64,000 nt of DNA from NCBI GenBank assembly GCA_016756855.1, contig JAESPD010000002.1, forward strand, positions 1 through 64,000. The letters are read 5' to 3'. The notes beneath the pieces were generated by a model. The model worked only from the letters and a program-made list of their open reading frames with translations. It did not search any database and was not told the DNA's origin. Positions 1 through 10,297 of the stretch are shown here, piece after piece; position 1 is the first letter of the stretch; each line of letters starts with the position of its first letter. The translations under genes and the position numbers were made by a program. This DNA comes from a gamma proteobacterium endosymbiont of Lamellibrachia anaximandri. GTDB lineage: Bacteria; Pseudomonadota; Gammaproteobacteria; Chromatiales; Chromatiaceae.

Positions 1-73
1 CAGGCTTTGGCCCAAACCTCGCAATCCCCGGGAAAATACTTTCGTCTCACTCCTCTTACGCATGGTGGCTTGA

Positions 74-1414
74 GTGCCAACTTTCAGGATGGTGAGAATT
101 TCAGTGAAACTTCAGTTCATATTTCTGAAGCAGGGCAAGGTACCTCCAGTGCAACAGGAACCCGCAGAGATTCCCAAGCTCGTCAGGAGTATCTCGATTC
201 CCAGTCTTAATGTTGCCCCCAAGTCAGTCGGCCACGGGACAGTACGTCCGGGTTTTACTTGGGACGCTGTGGCACAGGTTAGCGGCAAGATCCTTGAGAA
301 ACATCCGAAGCTGAAAAAAGGGGCCATTATCCCGGCTGGACAACCGTTGCTCCGGATTGATCCCACGGATTTCGAGCTGGCTATCACTCAGATCAAAGCC
401 GACATCCAGGCCAGTCAGGCACAACTTCAGGAACTCGATGCCAAAGCAACCAATACCCGTGCTGCCCTGGCCATCGAAGAGCGAGCTTTGCTTCTGAATG
501 AATCAGAACTGCAGCGCAAGAAAAAACTGATTGGAAAGGGAGGCGTCAGCCGCTCCGATCTGGAGAGTCAGGAACAAGCCCTGTTGGCACAGAAACAGAA
601 ACTGCAGTCGCATGAGAACACTCTCAACCTGCTCCCCAGCCAAAAAGCACTGCTGGAGGCACAGTTGGCGCGCCATCGGGCGAAACTGGCTACCGCTGAG
701 CGGGATCTTCACCACACTAAAGTGCAAATGCCTTTTACCGGGCGTATTGCCGAAGTCAATTTTGAAAAGGAGCAGTATGTCAGGGTAGGAGAGATTCTGC
801 TCGAGGCAGACGATCTGCAACGTGCCGAAATAGAGGTGCAGATCCCGATCGAGCAGATAGCACCCCTAATGCGCTCTGAAAAAAATGTGAATATTCTGAA
901 TGCAGTGCAATCCGATTCTCATCATTCGTTTGGCATCACGGCCGAGGTGAAATTGAATCAGGGGCTGCTCAAGGCTGTCTGGAAAGGACGGGTTGCCCGC
1001 ATGAGCGACACCCTGGATCCCAAGACAAGAACGGTTGGCGTGATAGTGGAAGTGGATGACCCTTACGCCAACGTGCGACCCGGTGTGCGTCCACCTCTGC
1101 TGAAGGGGCTTTTCGTTGAGGTCACGCTGATGGGAAGTGTACGCACTAACCGCCTTGTGATACCTCGTCTGGCCATACATGACGGTACGGTCTATCTGGT
1201 TAACGCGCAAGACCGTTTGGAGATCCGCAGAGTGGAGATTGAACTGCTGCAGCCGGAATTTGCAGTGATTGGCAGCGGAGTGGCGTCTGGTGAGCGGGTT
1301 GTCATCTCCGACCTGGTTCCCGCCATCGAAGGCATGTTGTTGTCGCCGCAGGCAGATGAAGCGGCTCAAACCATGCTGGGCCAACAGGCTGCTGCAGAGG
1401 GCGTCCGACCATGA
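74..1414 (+). CDS. RND efflux pump periplasmic adaptor (membrane fusion protein, HlyD family)
   Basis: Adaptor that should bridge the inner-membrane RND pump encoded next to it to an outer-membrane channel. The translation shows the usual order: a first lipoyl half with the GTVRP and LLRIDP region (about residues 56-95), a long alpha-helical hairpin rich in Gln/Glu/Lys/Leu (about 100-205), the second lipoyl half with MPFTGRIAEV (about 220-235), then beta-barrel and membrane-proximal domains. It ends in a 4-bp ATGA overlap with the pump gene, so the two are translationally coupled. The start is uncertain: GTG at 74 follows an in-frame stop, and ATG at 89 is an alternative. Neither gives the N-terminal signal peptide or membrane anchor expected for the family, so the N-terminus may be damaged or the export signal lost. 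No TolC-type channel gene is in the window. Confidence 0.85.
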   Translation: MPTFRMVRISVKLQFIFLKQGKVPPVQQEPAEIPKLVRSISIPSLNVAPKSVGHGTVRPGFTWDAVAQVSGKILEKHPKLKKGAIIPAGQPLLRIDPTDFELAITQIKADIQASQAQLQELDAKATNTRAALAIEERALLLNESELQRKKKLIGKGGVSRSDLESQEQALLAQKQKLQSHENTLNLLPSQKALLEAQLARHRAKLATAERDLHHTKVQMPFTGRIAEVNFEKEQYVRVGEILLEADDLQRAEIEVQIPIEQIAPLMRSEKNVNILNAVQSDSHHSFGITAEVKLNQGLLKAVWKGRVARMSDTLDPKTRTVGVIVEVDDPYANVRPGVRPPLLKGLFVEVTLMGSVRTNRLVIPRLAIHDGTVYLVNAQDRLEIRRVEIELLQPEFAVIGSGVASGERVVISDLVPAIEGMLLSPQADEAAQTMLGQQAAAEGVRP

Positions 1415-4400
1415 TCGAGTTCTTTGCCCGACACCCCACCGCCGGAAATCTGCTGATGCTGTTTCTGGCCATCCTGGGATTAACTGCGCTGCCGGGTTTG
1501 CAGCGGGAGACTTTTCCTGACTTTGCCAGTGATGAGATTGAGATACGGGTCGTCTACCCCGGCGCCAGTGCTGAAGATGTGGAAGAGGCGCTGTGCCAGC
1601 GCATCGAAGATGCCGTCGATGGTATTAGCGATGTAGCTGAGATGCGTTGTGATGCCAAAGAAGGTTTCAGCGTTACTATCGTTGAGATGGAGGAGGGAGG
1701 AGATCTGCTCCGTTTCAAGGATGACATCAAGACTGAGATCGATGCCATCGACAATTTTCCTGAACAGGTGGAGCCACCGGTTATCCGGGAACTGGGTCGT
1801 ACCGACAGAGTTGTCTCCATTGCGGTTACCGGTCCTATGTCGGTGAGTCATCTGAAAGCCTATGCTGAACAGGTAAAGGATCGATTTCAGGTGCTTCCCG
1901 AAGTTTCGCAAGTCGATATTAATGGTTTTTCAGATCACCAACTGCGTATCGAGGTTCCTGCTTCTGCACTGCGTCAATATGGCGTAAGCATGTCGGAGAT
2001 TGCCAATGTCATTGCCCGTCAGGGCGTGGATCTGCCAGCCGGATCCCTGGAAGCAAGAGAACGGGACATTCTTCTCCGCTTCACCGATCTGCGAAGGACA
2101 CCGGAGGAGTTGGCGGATTTGGTTGTGGTCAGCGCCAGTTCCGGCTCTGAGATACGCCTGGGGGATATCGCCCATATCAGTGACCGATTTGAACTGGACG
2201 AGGACAAAATCCTCTTCAATGGCAAGCGTGCGGCAATTCTCCAGATCAACAAGACCAAGCAGCAGGACACGCTGGTGGTCATAGATGCGGTCTCCAGCTA
2301 TCTGGATGAATTGCGCTTGACTGCACCCTCCGGTGTGACGTTTACGCTCACCGAGGATCGTTCGTCTGTGGTGCGGGATCGCCTCACTCTGCTGCTGAAG
2401 AACGGCGCCCAGGGTCTATTGTTGGTGTTCCTGACCATGTGGCTCTTCTTTCAGGGACGCTTTGCCTTCTGGGTGGCGATGGGACTGCCGATCTCATTTC
2501 TGGGTGCGCTCTTCTTTATGAGCGTGCTGGGATTGACTATCAACATGATCACCATGGTGGCGCTGTTGATTGCGATTGGCCTGCTGATGGATGACGCGAT
2601 CGTTATCGCAGAAAACATCGCCACGCACCTGAAGCGGGGAAAAAACGCCATGCAGGCGGCAATCGAAGGAACCCGGCAGGTAGCACCCGGTGTGCGTTCA
2701 TCATTTCTGACCACTATAGCCGTCTTTGGTCCCCTGGCGTTTCTCTCGGGACATCTGGGCAAGGTACTGCAGTTCATACCGATGGTGCTGATCCTGGTGA
2801 TTGCAGTCAGCCTGATCGAGGCCTTTCTGATTCTGCCGCACCACCTGGCACACTCATTGAAACACCATGAGCAGGAAACCGGGCGCTTCCGGCAAGCCTT
2901 TGACGATCGTCTGCTACGTTTCAGGGATGTCACACTGGGGCGCATCGTAGATAGTGTTATTCATCAACGCTACTGGTTTGTCGGTGGTGTAATCGCCTTG
3001 TTCGTGGCCAGTATCGGAATGATGGCGGGAGGCAAACTCAAATTTCAGGCCTTTCCCGATATCGAGGGTGACACCATCGAGGCGCGTATCCTGCTGCCTC
3101 AGGGCACCCCTCTGTGGCGTACGGAAGCCGTGGTTGAGCAGGTGACCGATGGGCTGAAAAAAGTGGATGAGACATTCTCGCCGTTACAGCCGAATGGCCA
3201 ACGTCTGCTGAAGAATGTCCAGATCCGTTACAACTCCAACCTGGATGCCAACGAGGCCGGTCCCCATGTTGCCACGGTTACTGTCGATCTGTTGACGGCT
3301 GAAGAACGCAGCGGCTCATTGGATGATGTGATCAATCAGTGGCGTAGTGAGGTGGGCGATATCCCTGATCTTGATGCCTTGAGCTTCAAGGAGCCGGTAA
3401 TCGGTCCGGGCGGCATTCCAATGGAGATTCGTCTGGTCGGGGATGATCTGGATCAGCTCAAGCAGGCATCACGAGAGCTTCAATCCTGGCTGTCGCGTTA
3501 TCGAGGGGTATTCGATGTTACCGACAACCTGCGTCCCGGCAAACCGGAGTTGCGCCTGAGTCTGAAAGAGGGGGCGCTCTCTCTGGGCCTGGATGCCTTT
3601 ACCATTGCTAATCAGTTGCGGGCCGCCTTCTATGGAACCACCGCAACAGAGATCCAGGTTGGGCCTGAGTCCTATGAAATCGATGTCCGGCTCATGGATC
3701 AGGATCGTTCCGATCTGACCGATATCGAGATGTTCAGAATCACCACCGCGGCGGGTGACCAGGTTCCCCTCAGTGCTGTTGCTCACATTGAGCATGATCG
3801 TGGTTACGCCCGGATCCAACGGATAAACGGGAGGCGCACCATAACGGTTCAGGGCGATATCGATAGCCGAATCGCCAACGCTGCCGAGATTGTAGGCGAT
3901 ACCAAAAAGCGCTATCTGCCGCAGCTGCTGGAACGCTATCCCGGTATCAGTGCCGGTATCGAGGGCGAGTCAAAAAGGACCGCCAAGACAGCGGCCTCCA
4001 TGCTGAGGGGATTCGGTATCGGTCTTGTCGGTATTTTTATCCTGCTCAGTTTTCAGTTTCGCAGTTATGTCGAGCCGGTTGTCGTAATGACAGTGATACC
4101 ACTGGCTTTGATTGGTGTTGTTTGGGGCCATCTGTTGATGGGGCTCAATCTGACCATGCCGGGTGTCATCGGCTTCGCCTCTCTCTCGGGAATTGTGGTG
4201 AACGACTCTATTCTGCTGGTCGAGTTTTTGAAGTTGCGGGTACGGGAGGGACATGCAATTGTTGAGGCGGCAAAGATGGCGAGTCGGGAGCGGTTCCGTG
4301 CGGTGTTGTTGACCTCCATCACGACCATTGCCGGGCTTATCCCGCTGCTGCTTGAAAAGAGCATGCAGGCGCAAATTCTGATACCCCTGGCTACCAGTAT

Positions 4401-4542
4401 CGTTTTTGGCCTGTTGGCGACCACTATGCTGGTGTTACTGGTGGTACCGGCGCTGTACAGCATACTGAACGATTTTGGCCTGCTGTCTGAATCGGATGAG
4501 GAGGAGGAAACGCCGGGAACCCCTGACTTACCTGCCCAGTAG
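1411..4542 (+). CDS. RND multidrug efflux pump, inner-membrane permease (AcrB/HAE1-like)
   Basis: Proton-driven inner-membrane exporter of 1043 residues, the usual size for the AcrB class. It opens with the typical FFARHPTAGNLLMLFLAILG transmembrane start, has the periplasmic porter loops, and carries the proton-relay acidic pair in TM4 (Asp394-Asp395, in LLMDDAIVIAENI). The C-terminal half repeats the fold, with the GVIGFASLSGIVVNDSILLV region in the second bundle. The substrate cannot be told from sequence. Its 3' end overlaps the tail of the minus-strand secretin-like gene by 15 bp. Confidence 0.93.
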   Translation: MIEFFARHPTAGNLLMLFLAILGLTALPGLQRETFPDFASDEIEIRVVYPGASAEDVEEALCQRIEDAVDGISDVAEMRCDAKEGFSVTIVEMEEGGDLLRFKDDIKTEIDAIDNFPEQVEPPVIRELGRTDRVVSIAVTGPMSVSHLKAYAEQVKDRFQVLPEVSQVDINGFSDHQLRIEVPASALRQYGVSMSEIANVIARQGVDLPAGSLEARERDILLRFTDLRRTPEELADLVVVSASSGSEIRLGDIAHISDRFELDEDKILFNGKRAAILQINKTKQQDTLVVIDAVSSYLDELRLTAPSGVTFTLTEDRSSVVRDRLTLLLKNGAQGLLLVFLTMWLFFQGRFAFWVAMGLPISFLGALFFMSVLGLTINMITMVALLIAIGLLMDDAIVIAENIATHLKRGKNAMQAAIEGTRQVAPGVRSSFLTTIAVFGPLAFLSGHLGKVLQFIPMVLILVIAVSLIEAFLILPHHLAHSLKHHEQETGRFRQAFDDRLLRFRDVTLGRIVDSVIHQRYWFVGGVIALFVASIGMMAGGKLKFQAFPDIEGDTIEARILLPQGTPLWRTEAVVEQVTDGLKKVDETFSPLQPNGQRLLKNVQIRYNSNLDANEAGPHVATVTVDLLTAEERSGSLDDVINQWRSEVGDIPDLDALSFKEPVIGPGGIPMEIRLVGDDLDQLKQASRELQSWLSRYRGVFDVTDNLRPGKPELRLSLKEGALSLGLDAFTIANQLRAAFYGTTATEIQVGPESYEIDVRLMDQDRSDLTDIEMFRITTAAGDQVPLSAVAHIEHDRGYARIQRINGRRTITVQGDIDSRIANAAEIVGDTKKRYLPQLLERYPGISAGIEGESKRTAKTAASMLRGFGIGLVGIFILLSFQFRSYVEPVVVMTVIPLALIGVVWGHLLMGLNLTMPGVIGFASLSGIVVNDSILLVEFLKLRVREGHAIVEAAKMASRERFRAVLLTSITTIAGLIPLLLEKSMQAQILIPLATSIVFGLLATTMLVLLVVPALYSILNDFGLLSESDEEEETPGTPDLPAQ

Positions 4543-5325
4543 TTCCACCTTGATCCAGGTCGAGTGCTCGTCGCTGGCTCGGGTCTTCGCCTGCATGCCG
4601 ATATTGGATGTGCTGTTCGAACCAGCTTGGCCTGTGCTGCTAAGGGGAATCCATTCTCCAGGTTTGACGCTGACCACGGTTGCGCTTTCTGTTTGCCTGA
4701 CTGTTTCCTGACGGCGGCCGGGTTGTGCGTGGCGGTTGGTGATCTCCAGCCTGATGCGATCACCGATGATCTGAGGCGTTACATGGAAACCGGAACTGAT
4801 ATCCTGATACTCCGTAGTGCTCTGATATCCGACAATGGGACCAGCGATTACCCCGGTCCCGCTTTCAACAGGCCGGCTGATCCCCGTTTTGATGAAGGCG
4901 GATTGACCCTCCAGGGTCTGTATCGTCCGGCTGGCATCAGTGTGGCTTTGGGTTGTGTAGCGTTTGATACTGCCTCTTTCCGATTGGGTGCCGATTCTGA
5001 TGCTGTCGTTCCCGGCGTGAAGTTCGACTTGCTGTCTCTGCCGTTGTGACGGTGCCTGTTCACGAACATGGATCAACATTCGTCTTGGCGCATGGTCGAA
5101 CTCATTGATGATCTTTTTTATCTCAACCATGCGTTCTGGTGAGGTGCGAATAATCAGCTTGTTATGCATCCCCTCGATCGTGCCCTCAGGACCCAGGAAG
5201 GGTTTTAGCAGAGGGATCATCTCTTGGGGTGTCCTGCCTTTGAGTTCGAATATTTCCAAACTCTCTGCCTGGGCCTGGAGTGGAAGAAACATGAGGATGA
5301 TAATCAGGCAGAGGGATTGGGTCAT
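4528..5325 (-). CDS. miniature secretin-like exported protein
   Basis: About 265 residues, starting at the ATG at 5325, which gives a clean signal peptide (MTQSLCLIIILMFLPLQAQA). A longer GTG start at 5370 touches the stop of the upstream gene and would hide that signal. Residues about 20-75 look like the short N1-type domain of secretins (PLLKPFLG, then KLIIRTSPERMVEIKKIINE, then FDHAPRRMLIHV). Residues about 120-200 resemble the first part of the secretin barrel domain (TLEGQSAFIKTG, then TEYQDISSGFHVTPQII, then LEITNRH). It is far shorter than a true secretin and no type II/III secretion or pilus genes are nearby. Role unknown. It is the last gene of a minus-strand unit. Confidence 0.7.
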   Translation of the reverse strand: MTQSLCLIIILMFLPLQAQAESLEIFELKGRTPQEMIPLLKPFLGPEGTIEGMHNKLIIRTSPERMVEIKKIINEFDHAPRRMLIHVREQAPSQRQRQQVELHAGNDSIRIGTQSERGSIKRYTTQSHTDASRTIQTLEGQSAFIKTGISRPVESGTGVIAGPIVGYQSTTEYQDISSGFHVTPQIIGDRIRLEITNRHAQPGRRQETVRQTESATVVSVKPGEWIPLSSTGQAGSNSTSNIGMQAKTRASDEHSTWIKVELLGR

Positions 5326-5369
5326 GGAGTTTTCCAGCGATAGATTGCGGCAACAGGCTATGAGTTTCA

Positions 5370-5894
5370 CTACAAGTGTAGCCGCCAGAGTTCTGCATCC
5401 GGTTCCCCAGTCTCCCAGGCTTCATCGAATATCTCTGTCAGTTGATGAACCCTTGGCCGGGCATTGAAGGCGGCAACGGCATCGTAGCGGGTCGGCAGTG
5501 ACCGGTGCAGATAACCGCAACCATCCACCAGCATGAAATTCTCTGGAAATTGTTGGTAGTTCTCGCCGGGTTTTCTGATCTCAACGGTGGTGGTCAAGCG
5601 TTGCGCCAGTGTGATCAGGCGATGCCCCGTTTTTTGTATTGTGCTGTTGTCCTGCAGCAGTATCCGTATTCTGGCAAAACGGGAGTTGAGCGCCAATCGC
5701 TTAAAGGGTTCGAGGAACGCTGTTTTGTCAAATACCGGTGGATCGAGATCGCGGGTGAATATCTGCAACTCGCGATTTGCCTGTTCGACAAGTCGTGATG
5801 CAACGGCAAGGTTTTCGGCGGGATCCTGCAGGTAAAAAGTGTCGCTGGTAACACCAAGGATCGCATTCTGAAAAGTGGGCGCTTGATCAGGCAT
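5370..5894 (-). CDS. conserved hypothetical protein (DUF7931-like)
   Basis: 174 residues, no signal peptide or membrane segment. I do not recognise a catalytic motif. Phrases such as ELQIFTRDLDPPVFD and RIRILLQDNSTIQKTGHRLI recall the phospholipase-D-like fold of small proteins often paired with acetyltransferases, but the HKD motif is absent. It overlaps the GNAT gene upstream by 8 bp, so the two are probably made together and may act on the same substrate. DUF7931 is a tentative family name from memory. Confidence 0.75.
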   Translation of the reverse strand: MPDQAPTFQNAILGVTSDTFYLQDPAENLAVASRLVEQANRELQIFTRDLDPPVFDKTAFLEPFKRLALNSRFARIRILLQDNSTIQKTGHRLITLAQRLTTTVEIRKPGENYQQFPENFMLVDGCGYLHRSLPTRYDAVAAFNARPRVHQLTEIFDEAWETGEPDAELWRLHL

Positions 5895-6333
5895 TGTTCA
5901 GAGGCTCCTTTGTCATCCGGCGGTGTGGGATGCCGGCATCCATGAACTCGTCACCCTCTGCAGCGAAGCCATGCTGTGCATAGAAGGAGAGCGCTGTTGA
6001 TTGGGCATTCAGGAACAGGCTGGGGTAGCTGTTCTGATCTGCGGTAACCAGCAATTTTTGCAAAAGGGCTTTGCCGACGCCGCGTCCGCGCCATGAGCGA
6101 ATGACTGCCATGCGCCCAATCTGGCCGCTTGGCAGCAGGCGAGAGCTACCAATCGGCTCTCCTGTCCCCTGTTCCACGGCGAGCAGGTGCAGTGCGCCTT
6201 CATCCAGACCATCCCACTCGAGTGTCGGCGGCACCTGCTGCTCATGAACAAAGACGATCTCTCTGACTTGCTTCAGCAGCACCTGGTCTTCAGGCCAGTG
6301 GGCAATACGTATCTGAAAGGCCGGCTTAATCAT
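5887..6333 (-). CDS. GNAT family N-acetyltransferase
   Basis: Probable acetyl-CoA-dependent acetyltransferase of 148 residues. The CoA-binding motif A is clear (IGRMAVIRSWRGRGVGKALL, about residues 77-96), followed by the SLFLNAQSTALSFYAQHGF strand-helix typical of the ElaA/YjcF-like branch. The start is the ATG at 6333, giving MIKPAFQIRIAHWPED. The longer open frame to 6501 runs inside roxA and is not coding. The start overlaps the roxA stop by 8 bp and the end overlaps the next gene by 8 bp. Substrate unknown. Confidence 0.88.
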   Translation of the reverse strand: MIKPAFQIRIAHWPEDQVLLKQVREIVFVHEQQVPPTLEWDGLDEGALHLLAVEQGTGEPIGSSRLLPSGQIGRMAVIRSWRGRGVGKALLQKLLVTADQNSYPSLFLNAQSTALSFYAQHGFAAEGDEFMDAGIPHRRMTKEPLNNA

Positions 6334-7498
6334 CAGGAAACCTAAAATGGCCGTCGTTGTAAAGGTCACAGACCAGCTGCAGATAGTCGGGCTGCTCCAG
6401 CCATGCCTCAAGATAACCGTAGTGCAGTGCCTGGTAGTGGGTGATGACCGGGAGGAAATCCCCCTCATCTGAGGGGAGCTGATACTCTTTGCCGTTGGCA
6501 AAGAGAGAGTCGTTGCCCTGGTCGCCGCGGCTGAATGCCAAACGTGTGTAGGGATTGCGCTGGATGACCGCCACTTCCCTGAACCGGTTGTGGAAGATAT
6601 TGGGATCGAGTGGCTGATCCTGTGCCTCCACCTGAAGATTCAGTTTGCCCTCAGTGATAAAACGTCCGAACCAGCGGCGCTGGTGATCGCTATCTTCAGT
6701 GAGTAGTTTACCCAGCAGCTCTCTTATCTGTTCAAGTGCCTGGGGAGTTATCTCGGCGTTGGCAGACTGGGGTTTGAGTGGCCTGTCGAGTAAACGCCCT
6801 GTTGCGATACGATCTTGTACCAGCTCCTCACACCAGGCGGCAGCCATCTCTCTGAATGCAGGTGCCTGAAAGCCTACCGAACAACTCAAACATTCACCTT
6901 CGGCTATGCCCCAGTGGGCGACATTTGGGGGCAGATAGAGCATGTCCCCGGGTTCCAGCAGCCACTCCTCTTCAGCATTGAATTCCGGCAGGATGCGCAG
7001 GTCGAGACCGGGGATGTAATCATCCTCGGTGACTCTCTGATAGTGGATCTTCCAGCGGCGACGTCCCTTGGCCTGGAACAGAAAGACATCGTAATCGTCG
7101 ATGTGGGGGCCTACCGAACCCTGATCAGCAGCATAACTGACCATGACATCATCGAATCGCCAATCGGGCAGGAAACGAAAATATTCCGTCAGTCTGGCGA
7201 CTTCAGGCAGATGTTTGTCCACATCCTGTACCAGGAGCGTCCAGTGACTCTCAGGCAGTTTGGAAAATGTCTCGTCATCGAAGGGGCCGTGGCGGGCTTC
7301 CCAGGGTGTTGACCCGTGTTTTTCCAATACAAGGCGGGATTCGACATCGTCTTCACAGGCAAGTCCTGCCAGTTCGTCAGGTTCAAGATGGCATTTGAAA
7401 TCAGGCAGTGCCTGACGAAAGAGCAGGGGTTTTTGCTGCCAGTAATCGGTGAGGAACTGCTCGGCAGTCAATCCGTCGGGAAATTTCAGTCTCTGCAT
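6326..7498 (-). CDS. roxA: 50S ribosomal protein L16 arginine 3-hydroxylase (JmjC/cupin oxygenase)
   Basis: 390 residues matching the RoxA/YcfD family, Fe(II)/2-oxoglutarate oxygenases that hydroxylate an arginine of ribosomal protein L16. The N-terminus has the family hallmark LTAEQFLTDYWQQKPLLFRQ. The iron-binding HxD (VGPHIDDYDVF) and the distal histidine (NVAHWGIAEGECLS) are both present. The C-terminal dimer/winged-helix region is intact. It is the first gene of a four-gene overlapping minus-strand unit. Confidence 0.92.
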   Translation of the reverse strand: MQRLKFPDGLTAEQFLTDYWQQKPLLFRQALPDFKCHLEPDELAGLACEDDVESRLVLEKHGSTPWEARHGPFDDETFSKLPESHWTLLVQDVDKHLPEVARLTEYFRFLPDWRFDDVMVSYAADQGSVGPHIDDYDVFLFQAKGRRRWKIHYQRVTEDDYIPGLDLRILPEFNAEEEWLLEPGDMLYLPPNVAHWGIAEGECLSCSVGFQAPAFREMAAAWCEELVQDRIATGRLLDRPLKPQSANAEITPQALEQIRELLGKLLTEDSDHQRRWFGRFITEGKLNLQVEAQDQPLDPNIFHNRFREVAVIQRNPYTRLAFSRGDQGNDSLFANGKEYQLPSDEGDFLPVITHYQALHYGYLEAWLEQPDYLQLVCDLYNDGHFRFPDD

Positions 7499-7542
7499 AG
7501 TCTGATCTGTGTGGTCACTGCGATTCGGGGGGGATTACCCCT

Positions 7543-7575
7543 CATTGTCATCTCGACGAAAGGAGAGATCTCCTG
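7543..7575. repeat. short repeat-like segment between roxA and the spondin gene
   Basis: The stretch CATCTCGACGAAAGGAGAGA and flanks resemble a widespread intergenic repeat seen in many bacterial genomes. Only one copy is visible here, so this is recognition rather than proof. The rest of the 280-bp gap between the divergent genes shows nothing else I can name apart from the GAGGAG ribosome site in front of the spondin gene. Confidence 0.2.
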
Positions 7576-7779
7576 CCGATTTGTCATTGCTCAAAAAGAC
7601 AGTTGGTTAATGATTCCTCAAAGTATAAACCAACCCTCTCGACAGGGCGGGGGCTGATAAATGGTTTTTCTACTGAAAGTTAGTGAATTGTGACAATTTC
7701 GGGACGGTTGCGAGATTACCAGGACTCAGACTTGGTTGTGCAGGGGATCCTGTAACAACACTGTTTTGAGGAGATTGTT

Positions 7780-8502
7780 ATGAAAAGGCACATCGCTACC
7801 CTTCTATTGACAGGTGGCATTTTGGCTTCGTCACCATTACTGGCAAGGGATATCAATGTAGAGATCACCAATCTTACAAGTGGTGTCTACTTCACCCCAT
7901 TGTTGATTGCTGCACATGATCGGCACACCCATCTTTTTGAAGTCGGCACTGAAGCAACAGTAAATTTGCAGGCTGCAGCAGAAGGCGGGAACATCTCTGG
8001 CCTGATTGGCGATGTTGAGGCGGCCGGAGGTGAGTATGCGGCAAATCCGGCTGCCGGGCTACTGGGTCCCGGTGAGACGACGGATGCTGAACTGGATATT
8101 CATGGCCGCTCCACCTCGCGTCTGTCGATTATTGGCATGCTGCTGCCCACCAATGATGGTTTTGTTGGATTGGATGCGATCAAAATCCCCAAACGGAAAG
8201 GTATCTATACCTATTTACTCAACAGTTACGATGCTGGCACAGAAGCAAACGATGAGATAGTAAATGGGGGCGGCGCCCCAGGTGTCCCCGGCATTCCCGC
8301 CGACCCGGGTGGCTACAACGGCAGTGGCGCCACAGGAGTTTTTGATGCCGAGCAAAATGTCAACGTGCATGTCCACAAGGGTGTGGTGGGTGACCAGGAT
8401 TCGATCGGTGGAAACAGCGATCTAGACAGTCGTGTCCATCGCTGGCTGAATCCTGTTGCCCGGGTCGTTATCCGTGTCGGCGAACATTGGGATGATGATT
8501 GA
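7780..8502 (+). CDS. secreted spondin-domain protein
   Basis: 240 residues with a signal peptide (MKRHIATLLLTGGILASSPLLA). The body matches the spondin N-terminal domain known from animal extracellular-matrix proteins and from a set of marine bacteria: VEITNLTSGVYFTPLLIAAH, then HLFEVGTEAT, then LSIIGMLLPTNDGFVGLD. A Gly/Pro/Ala-rich collagen-like stretch (about residues 163-186) interrupts it before the NVHVHKG segment. It sits alone, with a GAGGAG ribosome site and a downstream terminator. Function in bacteria is unknown; surface adhesion or matrix contact is a guess. Confidence 0.85.
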   Translation: MKRHIATLLLTGGILASSPLLARDINVEITNLTSGVYFTPLLIAAHDRHTHLFEVGTEATVNLQAAAEGGNISGLIGDVEAAGGEYAANPAAGLLGPGETTDAELDIHGRSTSRLSIIGMLLPTNDGFVGLDAIKIPKRKGIYTYLLNSYDAGTEANDEIVNGGGAPGVPGIPADPGGYNGSGATGVFDAEQNVNVHVHKGVVGDQDSIGGNSDLDSRVHRWLNPVARVVIRVGEHWDDD

Positions 8503-8542
8503 GCGATCCGGATTAACTAGGGGCATGTAAAACGGGCAAAAG

Positions 8543-8584
8543 AAAACCCGGCACACCAAGTTGGGGGAGGTATGCCGGGTTTTA
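8543..8584 (+). terminator. intrinsic terminator after the spondin gene
   Basis: Eleven-base arms AAAACCCGGCA and TGCCGGGTTTT enclose a 19-base loop. The run of T on the right and of A on the left means it could act on both strands. It lies 40 bp after the spondin stop. Confidence 0.75.
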
Positions 8585-8733
8585 AATTGCACGCACAGCT
8601 GAAGACCCTGTGTTTGCGGACACGAACGGGAGGACAAGCCAATCAGGTTCGTGCGTGCAGAGTTAGTATGAACTAAATTCCTTATGCAAAACTGTGCTGG
8701 AGATCACATTTTTGAGCAGATTTGCGATCTGCG

Positions 8734-10137
<1,404 letters not shown>

Positions 10138-10192
10138 TTATAACCGCATGTTCACTCGGATAGTGAGAGTCCTCTGCGCTATTTCATGTAGT

Positions 10193-10260
10193 CCTAAAAA
10201 AGGCAGGCGGCGGAGTCGATGCGGCCCACAGCTGTTTTTCGCTGCTGCCTGATCGACTCC
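10193..10260 (-). terminator. probable terminator after the LEA-like lipoprotein gene
   Basis: On the minus strand, arms GGAGTCGAT (10252-10260) and ATCGACTCC (10212-10220) flank a partly paired loop. They are followed about 10 bases later by a run of six to seven T. The gap between stem and T-run makes it less certain than a textbook terminator. Confidence 0.45.
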
Positions 10261-10297
10261 CCTTTATGCATTGCGTGATAGGGTGGATAGTGCAGAT

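Noticed and set aside
7-210. Short open frame at the start of the window
   Set aside because: Composition is not protein-like, and it overlaps the adaptor gene in another frame without giving the missing export signal.
4528-5325. Frameshifted remnant of a full-length secretin
   Set aside because: Both ends abut or overlap other intact genes, leaving no room for a missing barrel, and the frame has a clean signal peptide and stop.
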